Shown piece by piece: positions 10,401-19,369 of a stretch of DNA of 27,116 nt (positions are counted from its first letter, which is position 1; the number at the start of each line of letters is the position of its first letter). Both the position numbers and the translations under genes were made by a program. The notes below the pieces were generated by a model. It did not search any database and was not told the origin of the DNA. It worked only from the letters and a program-made list of their open reading frames with translations. The stretch is from contig CALSCR010003053.1 in assembly GCA_943704495.1 (NCBI GenBank), positions 1 to 27,116 on the forward strand, read 5' to 3'. Source of the DNA: Pigoraptor chileana. Lineage: Eukaryota; Opisthokonta; Filasterea.

Positions 10401-12972
10401 GACGCAACTTTTTTCTGACCTTCATTGCGCCGTTTCTTGTGCAGCCTCACCTGGCTATTATTCAGGAGGTAAGTGGCGCACGCTGGGACCATGCGATGTG
10501 TGCAGTTTTTCGCTGCTCAACACTCGCGTATTTGTGTGTTTCATAATGTGTGTGTTTCTGAATTGTGTTTGTGAATATGTGTTTATGAATGTGTTTGTGT
10601 GTGTTTGTGAATATGCGATTATGAATGTGTTTGTTAATGTATGTGTTTTGTGCTAATGTGTGTGTTTCAATGATTGTGTTTGTATATGTGTGTATGTATG
10701 TGAATATGTGTGTTTATATGTGCCAATATGTGCGTGTTAGCGATTGTGTTTGTATATGTGTGTATGCATGTGAATATGTGTGTTTATATGTGCCAATGTG
10801 TGTGTTAGCGAATGTGTTTGTATGTGTGTGTATGCATGTGAATATGTGTGTTTATGTGTGTGGATTTGGTTGTATGTGTGTGTGAATGTGTGTGTACTAT
10901 GAAACGCTTGCCACTCACCTCCTTTTTGTTGTGTGCACTGAAGTCATAACTATTTTTTCGGGTGTGTTTCGCTCTGCAGTCACTGGGAGATACATATACA
11001 CACACACATACCCTGCCACACACATCGCACAAACACAAACAAACACTCGGGTACATTTGACCCCTTTCAACTCTCCACCGCCACTTTCAATTGAGCTTAT
11101 CCGCTTTTTCGACTCCACCTGTATTTGTCATGTGTGCAGTATATGAGCAACGGCAGTGTGATGGATCTGTTCCAATCGCGGAAGGACATCGAATGGCAGC
11201 AGCGTCTGAAAATGGCGAGGTGCGTTACTTTGGCGTAGCACTTTGTTGTCGTCCGCGCGACATTTTTGTGTCTGTTTACCAATGCTGTCATGGAGGCTGT
11301 GTGGGCACGTGATTGTTTTTAGGTTGTTTGAGTAGCCCTTCCATTGACATGCGTCTCTCCGTCGGCATCACACACGTCCGCGTCTAGGCAAACTGTGAGC
11401 GGGCTGAATTTTCTGCACCAGTCGGGCGTCGTCCATCGGTAAGTGTTTTTGCGCTGCTGGACGTGGTTTGTGTCAGTGTTAAGCAATCGTTATTGTGCAC
11501 ACAAAACGAGGACAGGACCTAGTGTTGCATGTGGTCGCCACTCGGAACATCATGCTGGGTGTCTAGGTGTTGGGTGCCCATCTTCCTCGAGGATTGTCTG
11601 GGTCTGCCCGTGCTGTGTGGTGTTTGCATCTTTTGTCTCACGCGTTGCCTTCGGTTTTGTTTGATTGCAGTGACCTCAAATCGCCTAATCTTCTGTTGGA
11701 CGACAATTTTGTGGTCAAGGTGGGTGGCTGTGAGATCGGCTTAATTGGCTCATGTGCGTTGAGTCTTCATTGGGCGTGGGGCGTGTGAGTTTGTGTGTGT
11801 TTTTATTTTGTTGAGGCTGGATTAAATCGGGCGCCAGTGCGGGTGCGGTTTTAGTGGCGTGGTGTTTGTGTTACAATGCAGCAGCATGGAATATTTACTG
11901 GAAGGCATCTCTTAATTGCTTGATCACAACAGGTATCGGACTTCGGCCTCAGCAAGCTGCAGGCAAAGAAGGTTGACGCCACAAGTGACTCGAACACAGT
12001 GGGCACACTTTTGTGGATGGCACCGGAGGTAGTGCGGGTGAGTTTGTGTGCGCTCATTTTCTTTGATTGGCTAGCTGTTATCGGTTGAGGGTGGGTGGGC
12101 ATTCATCGCTTCAATGGGTGTCGAAATAAGACGCGGTGCTATCACCAAAGTCCATTCTTTCACACAACGGCAACGCACACCGACATATCATATCATGTTC
12201 TATTATATAGGGTGAGACATATCTGCCCGCAAGCGACGTCTTTTCGTTTGCTATCATCATGTGGGAGTTCCTGACAATGGATCAGCCGTACTATGAGGCA
12301 CGCAAGTCACTTCAGCCGACAATAATAGCATGGATGGCCGCAACAAAGGGTAAGATGGATGGATGCACGCACGCGCGTGTATTTGGTGTGTGTGTGTGTG
12401 TGCGCATGCGTGTGTGTGTGTGATAAGTGAGTTTGCCATTTGTTCGGCGTCCACGTGACATGTGCCCATATAGAATTGACGGGGCTCTAAACACGACGTC
12501 GGTTTTAGACCAGCCGTAACGCTCACATACGACACGACATGGACAGATATATATATATATATATATATATGTCTGCGGGCGTTTGGTGAGAGCCAATGGG
12601 TTGTGTTTGTGAGCTAAATGTGTTCTGACATTGTGTCATCATATGCAACTCAATGGACATGTATATTTGTGTGGTATGTCTATGTGTATTTGTGTGGGAT
12701 GTGTGCCTGTTTGGTCTATGCATGCAGATTACCGGCCCATAGTCCCGCTCGAGTGCCCCATCCCCTACGCCCGCCTAATGCGTGCCTGCTGGCACCACGA
12801 CCCCGGCGCACGGCCGTCCTTTGCTGAAGTGGCGGCCAAGCTGGAGGAATACGCCGCAAACATGGATGGTGAGGGGAGCAGCCATGCCACCGGCGACAAC
12901 CACGCGGCCGAGCTCAGGCTCATTGCGGCAATGGAAATGTCCCAGCGGCGCTTCTCGATGCCTTCTTCGTGA
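3904..12972 (+). CDS. Receptor-like TKL kinase with Pmp-type beta-helix ectodomain (19 exons)
   Basis: Exons: 3904-4695, 5107-5275, 5576-5724, 5979-6075, 6248-6643, 6993-7235, 7434-7538, 7692-7771, 7990-8307, 8707-9329, 9546-9887, 10225-10273, 10445-10468, 11140-11219, 11388-11438, 11671-11719, 11933-12037, 12211-12349, 12728-12972. All junctions are GT-AG, all phases close, and the product is 1351 aa. Order: signal peptide 1-34; beta-helix repeats about 36-780; Ig-like linker 784-870; EGF-like module 888-919 with six Cys; transmembrane helix about 931-953; kinase about 975-1300. The layout predicts a plasma-membrane receptor that binds a ligand or surface outside and phosphorylates Ser/Thr or Tyr inside. 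Many Asn-x-Ser/Thr sequons suggest heavy N-glycosylation. The start at 3904 is the first ATG and begins the signal peptide. Exons 12-16 are very short (24-80 nt) but are fixed by kinase conservation. The ligand is unknown. Confidence 0.9.
4696..4940 (+). repeat. Interrupted GT-rich tract inside intron 1 of the receptor kinase
   Basis: The intron begins with the donor GTACGT and continues for about 240 bases as GT dinucleotides interrupted by GCGTGTG, ATGCGTG and TTTTATGCG units, some repeated several times. It is open in all three plus frames and so generates false Val-Cys reading frames. The 3' part of the intron (4941-5106) is ordinary sequence. Confidence 0.9.
5781..5835 (+). repeat. TGTGT pentanucleotide tandem repeat in intron 3
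   Basis: Eight perfect TGTGT units (5781-5820) are followed by two TGTAT variants and a degenerate unit, inside the intron between receptor exons 3 and 4. Confidence 0.9.
7401..7432 (+). repeat. (CA) microsatellite that forms the 3' splice site of intron 6
   Basis: An uninterrupted CA run ends directly in the CAG acceptor used for exon 7 (exon start 7434). No pyrimidine tract is visible between repeat and acceptor, so the repeat itself occupies the place of the polypyrimidine tract. Confidence 0.85.
10067..10199 (+). repeat. 30-bp minisatellite in intron 11
   Basis: Copies of a 29-30 bp unit beginning GCTTCTAATTCCGT start at 10067, 10097, 10126 and 10156, with a degraded fifth at 10186. They sit in the intron between receptor exons 11 and 12. 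The copies are adjacent with no unique spacers, so this is a tandem minisatellite and not a CRISPR array. Confidence 0.85.
10670..10870 (+). repeat. About 70-bp minisatellite in intron 13
   Basis: Three copies of a GT-rich unit of about 69-70 bp (landmarks TGTATATGTG at 10681 and 10751, and a related start near 10820) share the internal words GTGAATATGTG and TTTATATGTGCCAAT. A looser array of similar shorter units precedes it from about 10540. The whole lies in the intron between receptor exons 13 and 14. Confidence 0.75.
12546..12571 (+). repeat. (AT) microsatellite in intron 18
   Basis: A 26-base alternating AT tract lies in the last intron of the receptor kinase gene. A shorter one lies at about 9391-9406 in intron 10. 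Confidence 0.9.
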
Positions 12973-13101
12973 TCGGATTATAATCGCATCGCACTATCCA
13001 TTAATTATATAAAAACGCAGTTTGCTCACCATCCGGGCACCTCGAAAGAATTCATGTAGTTTGCCTTATCGTGGCCGCCGCATTGTTCAATGAGTAAAAT
13101 C

Positions 13102-13141
13102 TGCAGCCGGCTGCAACTCTGAAAAACTGCAGCCGGCTGCA
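13102..13141. repeat. Two direct copies of a perfect 14-bp palindrome
   Basis: TGCAGCCGGCTGCA occurs at 13102-13115 and again at 13128-13141, 26 bp apart start to start. Each copy is its own reverse complement. This could be a paired binding site for a dimeric factor or a remnant of a repeat. Confidence 0.9.
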
Positions 13142-13497
13142 TACTGGCAGTTGTTGCATGCGGCGGCACTCATTGGCCTGAGTGGCGCGGTATCGCGGGC
13201 CGTCTCTCAAACTATGCGACGTCCGAGACGCGCATACTGGAGGGCTGGCTGCCAACTCAGTGAGCACCGAGAACGATATCCGTTGGAAATACTGGTCGAC
13301 TGAATAGGCGACAGTTACGGCGGGTCGGCTGTCATCTGATGCCGTCACTGTGAAACAGTTACTGGCATTAGTGATCCACTGACGCTGAGTACTCGGCTCA
13401 GTAGTAATAAGAAGTGGCGGAGTGCCCGGAGCGGCCCGGCGAGTCATCGAACTGACATATTCCTCACTGCCGACTGATGAAACGAAGTGTTAATGAC

Positions 13498-13590
13498 TAG
13501 ATGAAACTGAGACGTCCAATGGTACCATAGTTGGTCACGACTGTCACTGACAGGCACCAGTAGATGAAACTGAGACGCCCGGGTCACGAC
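13498..13590. repeat. Short direct repeat with 63-bp spacing
   Basis: The word TAGATGAAACTGAGACG occurs at 13498 and again at 13561. Each copy is followed at different distance by GGTCACGA (13533 and 13582). This looks like a partial, diverged tandem duplication in the spacer. Confidence 0.75.
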
Positions 13591-14181
13591 CATGACTGGC
13601 AAGGGTGCCAACAGTTACTCGACTGTTGTAGGCGTCACTTTTCAGTTATCGGCACGCCGGCACCTGACCGGCTCTGCCACTGAGTGCAGCCGAAGTACTC
13701 AAGATCCGGCAACCGGCGGCAGTCGGCGGCGGCAGTTGTCCGCAGGCTAAGATTAAAGATTACTGCCGGCGGCTGCTAATTTAGACTGACACTGGAGTCA
13801 GCTCGCCGAGTTCAGGTCACCAACAAGTATGCAAGATACGCGGCACACTTCAACTGGTTGCGCACTCACTCGAGCTAAGAAGACTCTAAAATATTACTAA
13901 AATGTGTGTTAAGAGACGCACCCTAGTGCGCGGAGTCAGACACACAATAGCACGGACTCTCAGAATTCCGACAATGCACACAAAGTCGCTCTGTGTGCGC
14001 TCTGCGCTCAGTACGTGCCTCTCGACTCACTCAGGCGGCCGCGGTGTCATCACAACATCCTGACAGATGCAGTGCTTGTCTATATTTGCAGTTTACACGA
14101 GTGCCTTATCAGAATACCACGCTGTTGGATTAGGCATGACAAATGTCTCGGAAGTTGTTGGAAGGACAATCACGCACAACA

Positions 14182-17100
14182 ATGCATCGCCGGCACTTCG
14201 TCGGTGCATCCTGCACCCTCGCCCTTGCGATTGCCGCCATGCACGCATTTCCGCTCGCGTCGGCAAAATACAACCTTGACGTTGGACAGTCATTCGTTCA
14301 ATTTGAAACAAGCGCGCAATCCCCCGCAGCACAGCAAAGGCGAGTTGCTGCTGCTGTTGAAGGAGGGCACTAGTGCTGATGAGGCGGTGTTTGCTTCTCG
14401 GGTGCACTGGCATAATACTGCATATGTTGACTGCCACACTTGCTCTTAATCCCGACTTTAGATTTGTGCTTGGAATGGCGCTTCTCCATGGATTCTGGTA
14501 CGATCTTGCCTCGCAGACGTTCAGGGAGGCCATCGAGTTGGAGCCCGACTTTGCGGTCAGTCCGCCACTGATCATTGAGTTTCCACTGCAATGCATCAGC
14601 TTTTTGTTCGAATGCCGGCGTGTGTTGTAATAATGGCTGGTGTGGTTATCTCTTCCGATTGAATGTGATTGCAATCCGCACACTGATGGCTGCACTGGCT
14701 GTAACGCATCTGGCCGATTGATGCGCGAACTGTTTTGGTCTCGTGCCTAGACTGACAGTGGCTGCCGGCGAGCCAGTTCAGTCTAGACTGGTGCTTGTAG
14801 CCGCCTCATTTGCCGTGACGGCTGAATGTGCGAGAATGTCGCTCATGTTTATTTTCATGTCACTGATCCTTGGAGCCAGCAGATGGCATACTGGGGCGAT
14901 GCGCTCACGTGCAACAGAGGAGTTCATATGATCGAGGAACTCGAGCGTGGGCGCGAAATCGTCGCCCAAATGGTGCGCAGGAAGCTACAGCCCGGCACGC
15001 CCAAAGAGGTGGATGTAATGCTGTGTTTGATGTGTTGTTGGATGTGTGGTATATATGCACTATTGTACACGTGCGTGTATTTGTGTGTACTCAATGTAAT
15101 ATTGTGACTGTTGGGTGCCATTGACAGTCAAAGCACTGTATAATGTCTAATCTGCGAAGCCGTATGACTGATCGGTCGCAATCACAGTGTGTCAGTACCG
15201 CTGACATTATTGTGCAGTGTCGGAATGAGATATGCTACGAAGTGCTGTCAGTGTAATGCATTAGGATTGGCCCGCGCTCGCCTGCTCTTAGTGGTTCAGC
15301 TGTGTAATGCTGACGCGTGTCTATTTGCTATGTTTAAGTTTTCTGTGTCACTGCACGGATTGCTATGCTTGATGTTGTCGGTGTCGTGATTGTTCTGAGT
15401 CATACTGTGTACGTCTGCCGCTACAGCTGGTGGCCGGCCGGCCCACTCACTGTTCAGGGGCCACTGCGTCTGGAATTCCCTGATGATTGTATATATCAGT
15501 TGTATCAGTGCATTTATCATAACAATTGCCTTTGCCCAACACTATTCTGGCGAGCACACCTGAACCCCAACCTTACGCGGCTGCACACATGCACTCCCAG
15601 GCGGCATATATTGACGCTGTGAAAGCACTTTTCGCGAACGGAAAGGACAAGGCTGCACGTGACTTTGCATTCTCGCGCCACATGGAGGCCATTGCACGTG
15701 ATCATCCCGACGATCCCGAAGCGCAGTCGCTGTATGCGCTGTCTCTTCTAAACAAAGCGCAGCTGTCGGCACACGGATATATGTTGCGCGGGCGAGCGCT
15801 TCTGGACCGCGCTCTTGCCGTGACGATGGCTGTGCTGGCAAAACACCCCATGCATCCGGGTGCAAACCACTACGCCGTGCATGCCCTCGATCATCCGCTC
15901 GGCGCCGCCGCGGCAGTTCAAATGGCGTCGAACTTGCGTCGAATTGCGCCGGCGAATGCACACATGCTCCACATGGCCAGCCACATTGCTCTCCGACTGG
16001 GCGATTGGGCGGCGGCGACAGCAAACAATGAAGTGGGTGGGCATGATCGGGGAAAGTGGGACAGGGCGGTTAACTGTTTCCTGTGCTCCGTATGCCCTGG
16101 CGAAGAACCGCCGCAGATGTGAACGTCAGCCATACCATTACAGGCATTCGCGCTGCTGCGGAGTACACCGACTGTGTAATAACCTTAACCATGTGCAGGC
16201 AGCAACTTATGCAGGTCTTCTCTACGGCATGGCTACAAACCAATCGACGGTGAATTCCATCGAGTTTCACAGTGAGTGACGTCCGAATCATTATTTACAC
16301 CTATCTCTACTGTTTCGTTGCGTAACAGTACACGCCGTAATCAGCCGCCATTGTAGGGATGAATTGCGTGAGAACTACGTAGGCAATGCTGTGATACATT
16401 GCTTTAACGTACACTCCGTTTACCACGCATACACAGGCGCCCAACACATCCGGCACAGACACACACACAACAGCCACTTTTGCGCACTCACCAATAAGCC
16501 CATCACTCGCCGAGTGTTGTGTACTTCGACTGAATGTATCCTCTGCACATTGCTGCTGGTGGCCGCCCGTTTCTGGTGGGGCACAGGCATGCAGTTCCTC
16601 CATTACGCATATATCCAGCAAGGGCGCTCCCATGCAGCTGCGGAAGTATTGCGAATGGCGCGGCTTGGCACCGAGGAGCTTGAAGCTCGTAATGACTCCG
16701 TCACCGAAATCGACCTCGTTTTGTCCAAAGTGCGATACAACATTATGGCCGCGGTACAAATGTATGATGGACACCGCCTCTATCCAAACATGACACACAG
16801 GTTAGTGGGCTCAGTTGCTGGTAGTCAAAAGCAGCTGTGCAACACAGATTGTGTGCATCGGCCCTCAAATGCGTTGTTTGTGTTTGGCGCAACTTTTGCA
16901 TGTGACAGCCTCTCTGTCACATGCGGTAACAGAGACAGTCTAAACGGTCAGTTCATCATGATATGAGCTGGCCATAGCTTCATGTCACGCCCATATCCTC
17001 TGATCATTCACCATCAACTGAGTATACAGGGCAATCGAGGCGCCACACGTGATCAGATGCGCCACTTGCAACGATGTGCACGGACCAACAAATACGTTTT

Positions 17101-19050
17101 TGTGGTCAACACTCGGGAATGTCGCTGCATATTATCTTACGGTGGGTTTCAATTAGTATGCCCTAAGCCTACGCTCTGCACTGAACCTTCAGTCGGAGTG
17201 CCGGTCTGCGCGTGACTGTCTGTCTCGCGCGACATGCGTGCCGCTGTGTATCACTCAACTGAATGCACACCCATCGCCGTGTAATGCATTGGATAGTAAG
17301 GTGGATTTCACCTCGCAGCATCCTGTTCATAGAGATTAATGTACCATGCTGACACGCTGCAGTGGATGCGTTGTCAATGCCTATTGTGTGGAATGCAAGA
17401 CAGTTTAATTAATTTCACTAGACTGGGAGCAGGGCCTCGCCGGGCTCAACTGGGGCCACTGGCCGCTGGTCGAGGACATGATTGCTCGCATTGTGGCGCT
17501 TGCGGATATCTTGCGCGAGCCCTTTCCGAGCACTTCCACGTATCTCCATTCGGGGGCGCTTCAGCTGCGGGGGTTTCTTGCCGCCGCACGTCCCCTGCCG
17601 CAATCATCGTCTTCTCGCGTGGATGGCGATCCTTCCGGCATTCCGGTGGGTTATAATAGTACTCCTTAGTTGGTAATCGCAGTCACTGTTGTCAGTATTC
17701 TATTGATTGGAAATGAATTGTGCACAATCGGCATTCAATTGACACCCGTAATACCATTGGTTAATTTCAGCCTCTTACACTCGCGGTCCTACATCGTCGA
17801 CTGCGGTCATTGTGTTGTGCAGGAGGCAATTCGACTGCTGAAGAAAGCAGTGGAGCTGGAAGTAGCGGCGGGACCAAATCCTTACGGCCCTTCACTTTTT
17901 CAGCCTGCGCATGAAAGGTGTGCACCGAACTCAGATACGGCGTTGTCCAGGTTTTTCTCATAATTATTATGATGTTCTATTATTTCAAAGTAATCAGTCC
18001 TAGTATGCTCAGACTGGCAGTGATCTAAGTGGCCCCACAAGTGCTTAGACAAATTGGGCAAGCGTTTGGTTATGGCCATAAGTTGAACACGACTGACTGC
18101 ACCGGTGTTTCCTTTTCACGGCTAAGACCCATTACTAACGCCCGAAATTCGAAATTAACCGCAATACCCGCATTGATGTGCTACACTCTTCTGACACATG
18201 CGTAATGTGCGACTTCTACCTACCCTGCCACTCAAATTGTTACATTACTGACTAGGCTGGCGAATCTCTACCTTGATGCGGGTATGGCTGTGGAGGCACT
18301 CGCAACGCTTCATGCCCCCGCCGCGCTTGAGATACGCGACGCCAACCGCGCGGCCTGGCAGCTGCTTGAGCTGCGCGCGGCGGCCGCTGTGGGAGACCGT
18401 GCGAGGGCGCGGATGGCGTCCATTGCACTCGAGCAGATGTGGGCGTGCGCTGAGGAAGACTTTCCTGCTCAGTCGCCACTGGCTACTATCGCCAACCTTG
18501 TTCGCATGTATGGCTCGCAAGCGGATCGCCACGCTGCATCAATGGGTCGGTGCCGTGAGCTAAAATGCATTCATAACAATGACGAGTGCACGGCCAGGGT
18601 TGTTAGCTGTTCAGCAGTCCTTGTTCCGTTTCGCTACCTGTGTATAAGTTCGTACAGGGTGTTAGACAAGAACGTGATGTCATTTCATGGTCATCAATTG
18701 AATTGGCAGACGAGTGCCATTGTGTCACAGGGGAAATTGAATCGAGTTTCCGTGGTAAACACTATACTTTTGACAGCCCGCCGACTTCCCTGCCGAATGA
18801 CGTCACCTGCAATTGAGCCAGTTGTTTGACTCACCTTCCTGGTTCCTTTTTCCTCGGCTGATTTTCAGGGTCCGAGAAGGTACTGAGGCATTACAAGATT
18901 GCCACGGGCGTCCTTGCGGTATTCTGCAGCCTTCTACTTGTTGGCGTCGTCGCCGTTGTTGCACTGTTTACCCACCGAACAATCAACACTCAACCAAGCC
19001 GTGACTACGGCCAGCCCGCGCGATATTCGCCGCTGCTGAACAAATTCTAA
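14182..19050 (+). CDS. Secretory TPR-repeat protein of a mainly bacterial family, C-terminally membrane-anchored (11 exons)
   Basis: Exons: 14182-14339, 14462-14555, 14883-15008, 15601-16032, 16199-16271, 16587-16800, 17030-17141, 17433-17645, 17823-17917, 18256-18545, 18869-19050. The product is 662 aa. The start at 14182 has A at -3 and begins a signal peptide (cleavage near residue 28); an in-frame ATG at 14143 would add 13 residues. Family landmarks run in order: GMALLHGFWYDLA, IELEPDFAMAYWGDA (residue 85), HPMHPGANHYAVHALDHP (about 209-226), MLHMASHIALRLGDW (about 248), FLHYAYIQQGR, GPSLFQPAHERLANLYLDAG. Large secreted TPR proteins of bacteria share this order; their function is poorly known. 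A hydrophobic helix at about 613-636 and a 26-residue tail follow, so the TPR array should face the lumen or outside. The exon at 17030-17141 is the least certain, chosen because it closes the phase and matches the family. The first intron uses a GC donor. Confidence 0.85.
14340..14461 (+). other. GC-AG intron (intron 1 of the TPR gene)
   Basis: The junction that preserves the family sequence (AAQQR|FVLGM) needs the donor AAAG|GCGAGT and the acceptor TTTAG at 14461. The nearest GT would break the frame. GC-AG introns are a known minor class recognised by the major spliceosome and usually have strong flanking consensus, as here. Confidence 0.7.
14747..14786. repeat. Imperfect hairpin in intron 2 of the TPR gene
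   Basis: CTAGACTGA (14747-14755) pairs perfectly with TCAGTCTAG (14778-14786). Inside it TGGCT (14759-14763) pairs with AGCCA (14771-14775), giving a two-part stem with a small internal loop and a GC-rich tip. Confidence 0.7.
16898..16924. repeat. Perfect 11-bp hairpin in intron 6 of the TPR gene
   Basis: GCATGTGACAG (16898-16908) and CTGTCACATGC (16914-16924) are exact reverse complements separated by a five-base loop. It lies in the intron between exons 6 and 7. Confidence 0.85.
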
Positions 19051-19185
19051 GTCGCAGTTTAGTTCAGTGTAATCCATGCGCACCTGCTACATTCCTTGAG
19101 CACGACTACAACTAACAAAGCCATGTGCGCTACAGTTTGCAGTTCCATTGCCTTTTCAAAGCTTCGCACGGCACGAGTAAGAAAA

Positions 19186-19191
19186 AATAAA
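19186..19191 (+). terminator. Polyadenylation signal AATAAA for the TPR gene
   Basis: A canonical AATAAA lies 136 bases after the TPR stop codon, within an A-rich run. It is the first one after the gene. Confidence 0.6.
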
Positions 19192-19283
19192 GTAGCATTG
19201 GAAGAAACTACAAATGTAATCACAAAACACAGCCGAGACGAGTGCGCTGAGAAGATGTATCAGGGACTAAACACACGGTGTGC

Positions 19284-19289
19284 TTTATT
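19284..19289 (-). terminator. Polyadenylation signal AATAAA for the mannosidase gene
   Basis: TTTATT on the plus strand reads AATAAA on the minus strand, about 80 bases downstream of the mannosidase stop codon. Confidence 0.65.
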
Positions 19290-19369
19290 TCCGTTCACAT
19301 TACAGAGACAGAACACCACCCACAGCTGAAGCGACTGCAGTGCATGCCGCCGCCCACGCGCTGTTATAT

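Larger units (their letters stand above)
9283..12850 (+). other. TKL-class protein kinase domain (exons 10-19)
   Basis: Recognisable kinase motifs occur in order: glycine loop AAGSFGEVFKA (about residues 980-990, first Gly replaced by Ala), catalytic Lys in VAVK (K1000), alpha-C Glu in EFKNEADIM (E1100), LRHPN, hinge IIQEYMSNGS, catalytic loop HRDLKSPN (D1174), DFG (D1192), a GTLLWMAPE activation-segment end (E1221), and CW..DP..RPSF near the end. HRDLKSxN and the final CW/RPSF block are typical of the tyrosine-kinase-like group (Raf, CTR1, DLK relatives). All residues needed for catalysis are present, so an active enzyme is expected. About 80 extra residues, rich in Ser, Gly and basic residues, are inserted between beta-3 and alpha-C. 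Confidence 0.92.
12973..14181. other. Spacer between receptor kinase and TPR genes, palindrome-rich
   Basis: No gene is supported here. The first 50 bases are AT-rich and probably contain the receptor 3' UTR and cleavage region, although no canonical AATAAA is visible. The rest has frequent ACTG, CAGT and CTGA words, two copies of a perfect 14-bp palindrome and a short direct repeat. A 131-codon open frame on the minus strand (13052-13447) has no recognisable domain and was not accepted. The last part must hold the TPR gene promoter. An in-frame ATG at 14143 lies upstream of the chosen start. Confidence 0.55.
19051..19369. other. Convergent 3' intergenic region
   Basis: About 320 bp separate the stop codons of the plus-strand TPR gene and the minus-strand mannosidase gene. 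The region carries one polyadenylation signal for each strand and no coding potential, so both 3' UTRs should be short, roughly 100-170 nt. Confidence 0.7.

Noticed and set aside
13052-13447. 131-codon minus-strand frame between the two plus-strand genes
   Set aside because: No domain, composition follows the local ACTG-rich DNA, and it contains the translated palindromes. Probably chance.
15009-15014. Two-codon longer end of TPR exon 3 using a GTAATG donor
   Set aside because: The donor GAG|GTGGAT gives the family spacing (TPKE|AAYIDA) without extra residues.
16801-17421. Direct splicing of TPR exon 6 to an acceptor at 17421 giving a DWEQ junction, or a 17-nt microexon at about 16909
   Set aside because: Both can be made to close in frame only with a weaker donor or a microexon. 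The exon 17030-17141 closes the phase with consensus sites and supplies the residues expected by the family before GLAGLNWG.
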